Below are positions 7,657-14,143 of a stretch of DNA of 19,309 nucleotides, piece after piece. The DNA is from RHKX01 sp964641695 (GTDB taxonomy: Bacteria; Actinomycetota; Thermoleophilia; Solirubrobacterales; 70-9): contig CAZXKG010000049.1 in the NCBI GenBank assembly GCA_964641695.1, positions 1 to 19,309 on the forward strand, in the 5' to 3' direction. The number at the start of each line of letters is the position of its first letter. The first letter of the stretch is position 1. The notes beneath the pieces are model-generated. The model was not told the origin of the DNA and searched no databases. It worked only from the letters and a program-made list of their open reading frames with translations. The position numbers were made by a program, and so were the translations under genes.

Positions 7657-8367
7657 TCAGCTCCGCTGGCCGGGGCGCTCGGCCAGAGGACGTAGATCGG
7701 GCTCCCCGCCCGACCAGACCTCGTCCGGCGCCGGCGGGGGATAGGTCGCCGTGGCATCGCGATCGTCCGCGCCGGCCCGACGCATGTGCCGGTACCAGCG
7801 GTGGTAGAGCGGCGCCAGCGCAACCGTGATCGCCACCAGCACCAGGAGTCCAGCCAGGTTCCAGAGGTGACCGCCCAGCCATGAACCTTCGCCCTCCACC
7901 AACGCGGCCAGGGCGGCGAGCACGATCGAGAGGCCGATGCTCAGGTAGTAGTCGATCGGGAAGCGCCAGATCCAGGGCTTCGGGAACCACCAGACGTTGC
8001 CGCGCCGGAAGCGATGAACTGTGTAGGCCGGGTTGAGGACGAACCAGAGGTAGTCCCAGATCACGGCGATCAGGAAGTACGTCGCGATCGTTCGCAGCTC
8101 GGCGGCCAGCGACCACTCCACCCCCATCGTGAACGGCAGGTGGAGGACGACGAGCGGGATCGTGAAGGCGTAGACGTGATAGCCGGTCAGCGGGCGGTTG
8201 GCCATGACGAGTCCGTAGACCCTTCCCAGCCGGCCGCGCTTCAAGTACCACGTCGGCAGCCGCTCGGCCCAGCCGATGCCACCCTCGATCTCGATCTCGA
8301 TCGCGGCCAGGCCGAAGGACCAGGCGAAGAGCAGGAGGATCGCCCCGATCTCGAGCTCGCCGAACAT
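7657..8367 (-). CDS. Five-TM integral membrane protein, envelope operon
   Basis: I do not recognise a named family. The product is 236 aa with about five hydrophobic segments (roughly 6-24, 62-85, 90-112, 140-160, 168-190), conserved-looking aromatic stretches (VIWDYLWFVLNPAY, RGNVWWFPKPWIWRFPIDYY) and a polar, proline-rich cytoplasmic tail. Its ATG overlaps the stop of the upstream deacetylase in TGATG, so translation is very probably coupled. Third place in an operon behind a glycosyltransferase and a polysaccharide deacetylase suggests a role in making, flipping or anchoring the same glycoconjugate. That role is inference from position alone. Confidence 0.85.
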   Translation of the reverse strand: MFGELEIGAILLLFAWSFGLAAIEIEIEGGIGWAERLPTWYLKRGRLGRVYGLVMANRPLTGYHVYAFTIPLVVLHLPFTMGVEWSLAAELRTIATYFLIAVIWDYLWFVLNPAYTVHRFRRGNVWWFPKPWIWRFPIDYYLSIGLSIVLAALAALVEGEGSWLGGHLWNLAGLLVLVAITVALAPLYHRWYRHMRRAGADDRDATATYPPPAPDEVWSGGEPDLRPLAERPGQRS

Positions 8368-9137
8368 CAGCGGCCGGCCGCGACGAGGCCGGGCACGGTG
8401 AGGAAGCGATATCCCTCGCCGGAGTAGCGCTCGAGGACCGCCGCGGTCGTCTCCACCGACATGTGGCGGTCCTTCGTCGGTATGTCCTGGGCGCCGTCGT
8501 GGAGGAGGATCACGTCGCCCTCACCCGCCCGTATGCAACGGCGGGTTATCGCTCGCGTGGTCGTGTGCTCGCGCCAGTCGTAGCCGGTGATCGACCAGGT
8601 GACGGGGATGTAGCCCTCATCGCGCAGCACGCGGAGAGTGCCGGGCCGGCGGCGTCCGTAAGGCGGTCGCATCAGCGCCTTCCCATCGACCGTCGAGAAC
8701 GTCTCGCCCGAGGCCTCGACCGCGTCCTTGCAGCGACGCAGCTCCTCGCGGATTCGCGCGCTGCCGTGGTTGGGCATGCTCGGGTGGGTGAAGGTGTGGT
8801 TGCCGATCGCGTGTCCGCGGGCGACCGTCTCCCGGATCAGCTCCGGCTCGCGCTCGGCCCACTTGCCGATGAGGAAGAACGTCGCCTTCGCGTCGTAGCG
8901 GTCGAGCAGGTCGAGCAGCTTCGGCGTCTCGACGGGGTTGGGACCGTCGTCGTAGGTGAGCGCCAGGCACTTCCCGGCGCCGCGCTCACGGTGGATCGTC
9001 GGCCCGTACAGCTGGGCGGTCGGGTACTGGCCCTGGAAGAACGCGACACCGCCGGCGGCCGCGCCCGCCAAGGCGGCGCCCAGGCCCAGCCTGGCCTTCG
9101 TTCCCGGTCCCCTCGGATCAGCCTGCTCATCGCTCAT
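8367..9137 (-). CDS. Polysaccharide deacetylase (NodB/CE4 family)
   Basis: The product is 256 aa. One hydrophobic segment (about 17-36) would anchor it or act as an uncleaved signal, placing the catalytic domain outside the membrane. The CE4 motifs are all present: TYDDGP (catalytic base Asp63, metal-ligand Asp64), HTFTHP (metal ligands His114, His118), RPPYG (157-161), D187-W188 and LLHD (211-214). The enzyme family removes N-acetyl groups from N-acetylglucosamine-type sugars in peptidoglycan or capsular/exopolysaccharide. The ATG at 9137 overlaps the upstream glycosyltransferase stop (ATGA), and its own stop overlaps the next gene. The frame stays open upstream inside the glycosyltransferase gene, but this start is the only one consistent with the overlap. 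The precise substrate is unknown; the partner glycosyltransferase suggests a specific glycolipid or cell-wall glycan. Confidence 0.94.
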   Translation of the reverse strand: MSDEQADPRGPGTKARLGLGAALAGAAAGGVAFFQGQYPTAQLYGPTIHRERGAGKCLALTYDDGPNPVETPKLLDLLDRYDAKATFFLIGKWAEREPELIRETVARGHAIGNHTFTHPSMPNHGSARIREELRRCKDAVEASGETFSTVDGKALMRPPYGRRRPGTLRVLRDEGYIPVTWSITGYDWREHTTTRAITRRCIRAGEGDVILLHDGAQDIPTKDRHMSVETTAAVLERYSGEGYRFLTVPGLVAAGR

Positions 9138-10243
9138 CTCGGTGCCTTTCGTGCTGCCCGGCGAGCGCGGGCACGCTCGCGCCGGGTTTCGTTGCCGGCC
9201 TCGGTCACGCGCTTCCGGATCGTCTCGAGCGCTTCGCGATTGCCGTCTTGGGAGTAGCTGCCAAGCCGTTCGTGGTAGTCGTCCAGTCGATCGAGGAAGC
9301 GTGTCAGGGTCGGCGAATCGATGTGCGGCGCGCACAGCCCGAATCCCTCTCGCTCGAGGTAGCGAGCGTTCATGAGCTGCTCGAACTGCCCTCGGAGTGG
9401 CACCGAGAGAACCGGCTTGCCGAGGTAGACCGCCTCGCTGAGCAGCGAGAAGCCGCCGCCGGTGATCACGCCGCGGGCGCTGAGGAGATCCTCGAGAAAG
9501 CCGTCGACCGAGCGTGGGCGATAGGAGATCGGCCCGTCGGTCGTCCCGACGTCCTCGCCGTCGCGCATCCCGTAGACGCGGCTGGGAACCCCGCACTCGC
9601 GCAGGGCATCGAGGAGCGATGGGTCGCCGCCCGAGTAGACGACCAGGTGATCGCCGCGAGTCGGTTCTGCTTCGACGACGGCGGGGCGGAGGATCGACGG
9701 GACGAGGGTCGTCCGGCCCTTCAGCACCTCCGGCCGGAAGAAGGTGGTGATCACGTAGTCACCCGCCGGCGGGATCATCGCCTTGGTCACCGCGCGGGCG
9801 AGTCGGTAGTCCTCCACGGCTCCGTCGACGATCTCCTCATCGTGATGGCAGCGGTCGATCATGTGGATGTTGTCGACGCAGACGAGGGGGGTTCGAGACC
9901 AGCGCGCGTAGAGGCCCGCGAGCGGCTCGAAGTCCGTGACCACGACGTCTGGCCGCCACTCCTGCACGGTCGCCATCCAGCGGCGGACGCTGGCGGGCAG
10001 CTCACGCCCCGCCGCCGCGATCGTGTGGGTGACGGAGTCCCAGCGCCTGATCTCGCCCTCCTCCATCGCGAACGACGGCCCGAAGATCTCGCTGACGTGG
10101 TCGAGTCGATCCTCGAGGTACCTGAACGCTGCGCCCGAGGCCATGACGCGAACCTCGTGCTCGTCCAGCAGGGAGGTGATCACGACTTCAGAGCGGGTCG
10201 CGTGACCCATTCCCTCACCGTTGACGCCGTAGAGGATCCGCAC
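9134..10243 (-). CDS. Glycosyltransferase, MJ1255/GT-B type
   Basis: The product is 369 aa. The N-terminus MRILYGVNGEGMGHATRS is the hallmark acceptor-side glycine loop of the MJ1255-type branch of GT1/GT28-like glycosyltransferases. The C-terminal nucleotide-sugar site is visible as GGGFSLLSEAVYLGKPVL followed by RGQFEQLMNARYLE. The tail is strongly basic (RRERARARRAARKAPR), which may hold it at the inner membrane face. It would transfer a sugar from a nucleotide donor to a lipid or glycan acceptor; donor and acceptor cannot be told. It is the first gene of the three-gene operon and overlaps the deacetylase by 4 nt. The start is GTG, preceded by TAGGCT 7 nt upstream and no ribosome-binding site, fitting leaderless initiation. 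Confidence 0.87.
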   Translation of the reverse strand: MRILYGVNGEGMGHATRSEVVITSLLDEHEVRVMASGAAFRYLEDRLDHVSEIFGPSFAMEEGEIRRWDSVTHTIAAAGRELPASVRRWMATVQEWRPDVVVTDFEPLAGLYARWSRTPLVCVDNIHMIDRCHHDEEIVDGAVEDYRLARAVTKAMIPPAGDYVITTFFRPEVLKGRTTLVPSILRPAVVEAEPTRGDHLVVYSGGDPSLLDALRECGVPSRVYGMRDGEDVGTTDGPISYRPRSVDGFLEDLLSARGVITGGGFSLLSEAVYLGKPVLSVPLRGQFEQLMNARYLEREGFGLCAPHIDSPTLTRFLDRLDDYHERLGSYSQDGNREALETIRKRVTEAGNETRRERARARRAARKAPR

Positions 10244-10250
10244 GATGGGG

Positions 10251-10256
10251 AGCCTA
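10251..10256 (-). promoter_or_regulatory. -10 box TAGGCT of the envelope operon
   Basis: TAGGCT (TANNNT) ends 7 nt before the GTG start of the glycosyltransferase, the spacing of a leaderless promoter. It is the only promoter-like signal close to the operon's first gene. Confidence 0.5.
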
Positions 10257-10374
10257 GTCGTCGCCGTGCGATGTCCGGGGGACGAGCCCAGGATCTTCCG
10301 TGCGCGCGGTTCGCGTTAGCCCTCGGCTACCCAGCCCTTTGCATCCTCCAGCTCCGCAAGCGCGAAGACGCGGA

Positions 10375-10394
10375 GCCCGATGGTCCCATCGGGC
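10375..10394 (-). terminator. Hairpin after the DoxX-like gene
   Basis: GCCCGATGG-TC-CCATCGGGC has 9-bp perfect arms, 19 nt past the stop of the DoxX-like gene in its direction of transcription. No T-tract follows, as is common for GC-rich actinobacterial terminators. Confidence 0.55.
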
Positions 10395-10413
10395 ATCCCT
10401 CCGACCGGATCGA

Positions 10414-10926
10414 TCATCGCTCCCCGTCTCCACTCGACCAGTGCGTGCTTCGGTAGGGGGGCATCCGAAGCACCAGGAACATCAGGACTCCGGTTGCGCC
10501 CGCGTAGAGGAAGAGCGAGGCGACGCCCTCATGCTCGCCGGTCACGTTCTGCCCGACCGCGAGCACCGAGAAGGTGAAGATCGACAGCGCCAATCCGCTG
10601 AGCATGAACGGCTTCTTCCGGCTCGGCGTGAACTCGAGGGTGATCAGACTCACGACCATCAGCACGAAGATCGCCAGCTCCAGGATCCCGAGGATGGTCC
10701 ATGCGGCATCGACGCCCGGGATCGTCTCGAGGAAGGTTCCGCTGAACTGCTTCACGATCCCGTCCGGGGCGCCGAGGCCGTCGAAGATCTTCTCCTTCCC
10801 TCCGTAGAAGAAGAGAACTCCTACCAGCAGATAGGTGCCGGCGAGGGTCAGCCCGTAGGTGACCCCGTCGGACCAATGCATGCCACCGCCCGGGTGATCG
10901 GCGGCGGGACGATCGCTCTCGCTCAT
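10414..10926 (-). CDS. Four-TM membrane protein, DoxX-like
   Basis: The product is 170 aa with four predicted membrane helices (about 22-41, 74-97, 107-126, 136-154). The loop after the first helix (FFYGGKEKIFDG) recalls DoxX/SURF4-type small membrane proteins, a group tied loosely to redox balance; this assignment is tentative. Several Gly/Lys/Glu residues sit at the membrane edge and there are no cysteines. The ATG at 10926 is chosen because GGGAG lies 7 nt upstream; the GTG two codons earlier directly abuts that purine tract. The gene is monocistronic, divergent from the cysteine-rich protein and followed by a hairpin. Confidence 0.75.
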   Translation of the reverse strand: MSESDRPAADHPGGGMHWSDGVTYGLTLAGTYLLVGVLFFYGGKEKIFDGLGAPDGIVKQFSGTFLETIPGVDAAWTILGILELAIFVLMVVSLITLEFTPSRKKPFMLSGLALSIFTFSVLAVGQNVTGEHEGVASLFLYAGATGVLMFLVLRMPPYRSTHWSSGDGER

Positions 10927-11112
10927 CGTCACTCTCCCTTTCGGCCCGCGTCCTTGGGGCCATCGCGTGGTTTCGCGGCGATCCTAGTCGCTCGTGACGA
11001 TCGTTCCAACCATCTTCCTGGCGACTGATCGTGGCTCCGTCCTCCGCTCGTGTCTGTTTGCCGCATCACGTGCCGGGTAGCCGATGGGGAGATCTGCGTG
11101 AAGGAGAGCGAG

Positions 11113-11349
11113 ATGGCGGTTTGCGACGTATGCGGCAACGACTACGACAAGGCGTTCCAGGTTTCCCGCGGAGGGGAGACCAAGACGTTCGACAGCTTCG
11201 AGTGCGCGATTCATGAGATGGCTCCGACCTGCGAGCACTGTGGATGCCGGGTCATCGGTCACGGAGTCGAGGAGGGAGACGGCCGGGTCTTCTGCTGTGC
11301 CCGTTGCGCCGCTCAGGAGGGTGTGACCGAAGCGACCGACCGGGTCTGA
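11113..11349 (+). CDS. Small cysteine-rich metal-binding protein
   Basis: The product is 78 aa with nine Cys (4, 7, 31, 40, 43, 45, 61, 62, 65) and three His (34, 42, 50). The pairs CDVC, CEHC-x-C and CCARC, plus FECAIH, make a zinc-ribbon or bacterial-metallothionein-like arrangement. I know short proteins of this pattern from many actinobacteria, generally without assigned function; zinc binding or storage is the reasonable inference. The ATG at 11113 has AAGGAG 6 nt upstream. An open frame extends to 11050, but its extra residues precede the ribosome-binding site. The acylphosphatase fusion gene begins 22 nt after the stop on the same strand, so read-through is possible. Confidence 0.8.
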   Translation: MAVCDVCGNDYDKAFQVSRGGETKTFDSFECAIHEMAPTCEHCGCRVIGHGVEEGDGRVFCCARCAAQEGVTEATDRV

Positions 11350-11359
11350 GCCGGCTCGG

Positions 11360-11365
11360 CATAGT
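11360..11365 (+). promoter_or_regulatory. -10-like box CATAGT before the acylphosphatase fusion
   Basis: CATAGT differs from TANNNT at the first base and ends exactly 6 nt before the ATG at 11372. There is no ribosome-binding site, so leaderless initiation from its own start is plausible despite the nearby upstream gene. Confidence 0.35.
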
Positions 11366-11371
11366 TCGCTC

Positions 11372-12121
11372 ATGGCTCAGCGACCGAAGGCCGAGCGGGC
11401 GATCCGCGCCATCGTTGCCGGGCGGGTCCAGGGAGTGGGCTTCAGGGAAGCGGTGCGGCGCCGTGCGCTCGAGATCGGCGTCCTCGGTTGGGTCAGAAAC
11501 GAAGACGACGGCACGGTTCGGATCCATGCCGAGGGCGATGGGGAGGCCGTCGGCTCCCTGCTCGGGTTCTTGAACGAGGGCCCACGCGGGGCCGATGTCG
11601 ACTCCGTCGATCACGAGGAGGTCAAGCCGGAAGGGCACGAGCAGTTCGCGATCCGTGGGATCAGCGCCGGAACCTTCGTCGTTCGCGAGCACGATGCGTC
11701 CAGCCGCCACTTCGACCTGAGGCTCGAGGTCGATGGGGTCATGCGCTCCTGGGCGGTCCCGAAGGGGCCGTCGATGGATCCTGCGGTCAAGCGCTTCGCC
11801 GTCGAAGTCCCGGATCACTCCGTCGACGGGGCCGACGCCGAGTCGGAGGATCTCGCAGACCGCTCGATCGTCTGGGACCGTGGTCCTTACGAGCAGGGCG
11901 GACGCGTCCCCTGGCCCGAGGCGATCGAGCGCGGGCACGCGGTCTTCGTCCTGCGCGGGGAGAAGCTTCGCGGAGGGTTCGCGTTGCAGCGCACCGGCCG
12001 TGGCGAGAAGCCGCGATGGCTGCTGATCAAGCGGAAGGACGACTTCGCCGAACCGGGCTCCGAGGTGACGAGCGAGAAGCCGGGGTCCGTGGTCAGCGGC
12101 CGGGTCCTCGACGAGCACTGA
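11372..12121 (+). CDS. Acylphosphatase / LigD-type 3'-phosphoesterase fusion
   Basis: The product is 249 aa with two recognisable domains in one frame. Residues 11-92 are an acylphosphatase: GRVQGVGFR with catalytic Arg25, and GWVRNEDDG with catalytic Asn43; this family hydrolyses carboxyl-phosphate bonds. Residues 101-226 resemble the LigD phosphoesterase domain, a manganese-dependent nuclease that trims 3' ends in bacterial end-joining. Counterparts of its active-site residues are kept: His107, His113, Asp115 and Arg117 in REHDASSRHFDLRLE, Arg141 in KRF, and His149 in PDHS. SWAVPKGPS and VWDRGPYE also match. The usual stretch after the last His (FEG-IP-GEYG-type) is shortened and replaced by an acidic insert (155-164). 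No ligase or Ku gene is nearby. The combination is unusual; whether the phosphoesterase acts on DNA or RNA ends or another phosphoester is unknown. There is no stop or shift between the domains. Confidence 0.9.
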   Translation: MAQRPKAERAIRAIVAGRVQGVGFREAVRRRALEIGVLGWVRNEDDGTVRIHAEGDGEAVGSLLGFLNEGPRGADVDSVDHEEVKPEGHEQFAIRGISAGTFVVREHDASSRHFDLRLEVDGVMRSWAVPKGPSMDPAVKRFAVEVPDHSVDGADAESEDLADRSIVWDRGPYEQGGRVPWPEAIERGHAVFVLRGEKLRGGFALQRTGRGEKPRWLLIKRKDDFAEPGSEVTSEKPGSVVSGRVLDEH

Positions 12122-12134
12122 GCGCGCAGCCGTG

Positions 12135-12785
12135 TCAGGGTCCGATCAGCGCATCGATCCAGCGACTCGCGAGAGCCGCATGCGTGGGATCGATGTGGTG
12201 GGAGACCTCTGACTCGTAGTAGTCGACCTCGATCCCGTGCTCGGTGAGGAAGTCACGGGCCTGGTGGGCGAACTCGATCCCCATGATCGGATCGGAGCGG
12301 CCATGGGCGATGAACGCCTTCAGGCCCAGGCGGTCGGCGGTCGACGCCGACCAGTTCGGCACGATCGGGATGAAGCCGGAGAAGGCGAGGATCCCAGCCG
12401 GCGCGGGCCTGCCGCCGTCGAGCCCGAGCGCGTAGCTCATCACGCTTCCCATCGAGAAGCCGCCAAGGATCGTGCGATCGGCTCCGATGCCCGTTCGCTC
12501 CCAGGTCGAGTCGTGGAAGCTCGCCAGGCCGGCATGGGCGTTCCAGAACGTGTCCGGGTCCGGATAGCCGACCCTGGGCACCACGTACCAGTGGTTCCCC
12601 GGCCAGCCCGGGATCTGCAGCGGCCCGCGAGGGGCTACCACGTGGAGCCGGCGCTCCGGGTCGAGTACGTCTGCCAGGCCGATCAGGTCCTGCTCGCTGG
12701 TGCCACGGCCGTGGTGGAGGATGAGCAGGCCGGCGGCCTCCGAGGCGTTCGAGGCGCTTGGGCGCTCGGCGAAGGCCAGTTCCAT
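12135..12785 (-). CDS. Carboxylesterase/phospholipase-like alpha/beta hydrolase
   Basis: The product is 216 aa, typical of the small carboxylesterase/phospholipase family (YpfH/EstB-like). The oxyanion region LILHHGRG (21-28) is followed by the nucleophile elbow GGFSMGS with Ser111, the acid Asp165 in HGRSDP, and His196/197 in SHHIDP. It should be cytoplasmic (no signal peptide) and hydrolyse short-chain esters; the natural substrate is unknown. The ATG at 12785 is preceded by TATGGT 6 nt upstream, fitting a leaderless start. The same frame is open far upstream, antiparallel to the sigma factor, but with no sensible protein there. It converges on the acylphosphatase fusion with only 13 nt between the stops and no terminator between them. 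Confidence 0.9.
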   Translation of the reverse strand: MELAFAERPSASNASEAAGLLILHHGRGTSEQDLIGLADVLDPERRLHVVAPRGPLQIPGWPGNHWYVVPRVGYPDPDTFWNAHAGLASFHDSTWERTGIGADRTILGGFSMGSVMSYALGLDGGRPAPAGILAFSGFIPIVPNWSASTADRLGLKAFIAHGRSDPIMGIEFAHQARDFLTEHGIEVDYYESEVSHHIDPTHAALASRWIDALIGP

Positions 12786-12791
12786 GTCGTG

Positions 12792-12797
12792 ACCATA
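12792..12797 (-). promoter_or_regulatory. -10 box TATGGT of the esterase
   Basis: TATGGT (TANNNT) ends 6 nt before the esterase ATG at 12785, the same geometry as at the DivIVA-like gene. Confidence 0.5.
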
Positions 12798-12904
12798 GTC
12801 GCTTCCGGGCCGCGCTCGTGGGCGACGGCGGTTAGGTTGCCGGGCGATGATCGTCAACGGCGGAGGTACCGTCTCACGAACTCGGCTCGCGCTGCGTTGA
12901 AGGG

Positions 12905-13414
12905 GTGGTGAAGGTCGCCGAGGTGAAACGCAAGCCGCCGTTCCAGGTGCTGGTCGACGACCACTCGGGGACGATCCTGCGTTTTCTGGGGAGGATGCTT
13001 CCTCCCGCCGAGGCTGAGGACGCCGCCCAGGAGACCTTCGTCGCCGCGTTGAGGGCGTACCCCGAGTTCGACGGCGCCAGCCCCCGGGCCTGGTTGTTGA
13101 CGATCGCCAGGCGCAAGGCGCTCGACGAGCTGCGGCGCAAGCGCCGCCTCGCCGAGGTGGAGCTCGACGCCGAGGCGGTCGCATCGACCGTGACTGAGCC
13201 CAGCGGGGGCGGCGAGCTCTGGCAGCGGGTCGGCGAGCTGCCCGGCAAGCAGCGGGGGGCGATGGTTCTCCGCTTCGCGCTCGACCTCCGCTACCGCGAG
13301 ATCGGCGCGGCCCTCGGCTGCTCGGAGGCCGCAGCGAGGCGGAGCGTGCACGAGGGCCTGACCAAGCTGAGGGCGATCTACGGCGAGGATCGCGGCGCGA
13401 GGGCCGGAGCATGA
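12905..13414 (+). CDS. ECF-type RNA polymerase sigma factor
   Basis: The product is 169 aa. Region 2 runs about 15-80, with the core-binding/-10 part EDAAQETFVAALRAYPEF and PRAWLLTIARRKALDELRR. A short linker is followed by region 4 (about 105-160), with helix-turn-helix YREIGAALGCSEAAARRSVHEGLTKLRA that would read the -35 element. No anti-sigma gene follows; instead the stop overlaps the start of an alkyltransferase (ATGA), so the two proteins are co-translated. The start is uncertain: GTG at 12905 or 12908 follows AAGGGG too closely, and GTG at 12923 has GAAGG 8 nt upstream. It is divergent from the esterase across about 120 nt. Response to alkylation or other DNA stress is inferred from the neighbour only. 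Confidence 0.88.
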   Translation: MVKVAEVKRKPPFQVLVDDHSGTILRFLGRMLPPAEAEDAAQETFVAALRAYPEFDGASPRAWLLTIARRKALDELRRKRRLAEVELDAEAVASTVTEPSGGGELWQRVGELPGKQRGAMVLRFALDLRYREIGAALGCSEAAARRSVHEGLTKLRAIYGEDRGARAGA

Positions 13415-14061
13415 GCGAGGAGCAGGAGACGATGAGAGATCTGGAGGAGAGGCTGATGAGCGAGGCGCGGGATGTCATGGACGTGGAGGCAGGTGACTTG
13501 ACGGAGCTCAAGCGGGCCGTGGGTCGCCGGGCGCGGGCGGAGAGGCTCCTCGACGTCGCCTACGTGCGGATCGATTCCCCCTTCGGCGAGCTGCTTGCCG
13601 TCTCCACTCCGAAGGGGCTCGTCCACCTCGGCTATCCCAACCGCGAGGTCGATGAGCAGCTCGAGAGGCTGGCAGCCCGGATCTCGCCGCGGATCCTCGA
13701 GGTCCCCTCGGCGTTCGAGGCCCTCGAACGCCAGCTGGACGAGTACTTCGCGGGCGAACGGAAGCGGTTCGAGCTGCCGATCGACTGGCAGCTCTCCAGC
13801 GGCTTCGCGCGGGAGATCCTTCGCCAGACCGCGAAGATCCCCTACGGGCAGACGCGCACGTACGGGGAGATGGCGGAGTCGGTGGGGAGGCCACGAGCGT
13901 TCAGGGCCGCGGGGACCGCGCTGGGCTCCAACTCGATCCCGATCGTCGTTCCCTGCCACAGGGTCCTGCGCTCCGGCGGAGCGCTCGGTGGGTACGGGGG
14001 CGGTCTCGAGGTCAAGGAGAAGCTGCTCGAGCTCGAGGGCGTGCTCGAAGAAAGGGGCTGA
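13411..14061 (+). CDS. ogt: Methylated-DNA-[protein]-cysteine S-methyltransferase
   Basis: The product is 216 aa. It removes O6-alkyl groups from guanine in DNA by suicide transfer to a cysteine. The acceptor Cys182 lies in IPIVVPCHRVL. The DNA-binding helix with the arginine finger is visible at FRAAGTALGSNS (Arg165), and IPYGQTRTYGEMA precedes it. The N-terminal domain begins near residue 50 (YVRIDSPFGELLAVST). Residues 1-48 are an extra, charged, probably helical segment (SEEQETMRDLEERLMSEARD and on) not usual in Ogt. Its place directly behind the sigma factor, translated by overlap, suggests it could contact that sigma factor. The start ATG at 13411 is set by the ATGA overlap; ATGs at 13432 and 13456 are possible but would discard part of this segment. 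Confidence 0.93.
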   Translation: MSEEQETMRDLEERLMSEARDVMDVEAGDLTELKRAVGRRARAERLLDVAYVRIDSPFGELLAVSTPKGLVHLGYPNREVDEQLERLAARISPRILEVPSAFEALERQLDEYFAGERKRFELPIDWQLSSGFAREILRQTAKIPYGQTRTYGEMAESVGRPRAFRAAGTALGSNSIPIVVPCHRVLRSGGALGGYGGGLEVKEKLLELEGVLEERG

Positions 14062-14128
14062 TCCAGCGGCGGGCGCCCGCGGATGCGTCGCGGCACGCGG
14101 TCCCGGATGGCCGCCCGACCCACCTCTA

Positions 14129-14134
14129 TAGCCT
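14129..14134 (+). promoter_or_regulatory. -10 box TAGCCT of the spermidine-synthase-like gene
   Basis: TAGCCT, inside TATAGCCT, ends 9 nt before the ATG at 14144. The 20-nt block 14127-14146 matches the clpP start block (17968-17987) at 16 of 20 positions. Confidence 0.5.
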
Positions 14135-14143
14135 GACCGGCCC

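Noticed and set aside
9138..9596. N-terminal extension of the deacetylase to 409 codons
   Set aside because: The extra part reads antisense-like arginine-rich text inside the glycosyltransferase gene; the ATGA overlap fixes the shorter start.
9248..10456. 402-codon plus-strand open frame opposite the glycosyltransferase
   Set aside because: No domain; the minus strand holds conserved glycosyltransferase motifs and operon overlaps.
11050..11112. Longer start of the cysteine-rich protein at 11050
   Set aside because: The AAGGAG ribosome-binding site lies inside the added part and correctly serves the ATG at 11113, where the cysteine-rich domain begins.
12786..13511. N-terminal extension of the esterase to about 458 codons
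   Set aside because: The extra part is a serine/arginine-rich shadow of the sigma factor gene; the short form starts right after a -10 box and begins at the hydrolase fold.
14069..14080. Palindrome GCGGGCGCCCGC after the alkyltransferase gene as a terminator
   Set aside because: With a minimal loop only four base pairs remain, and no T-tract follows; too weak to call.
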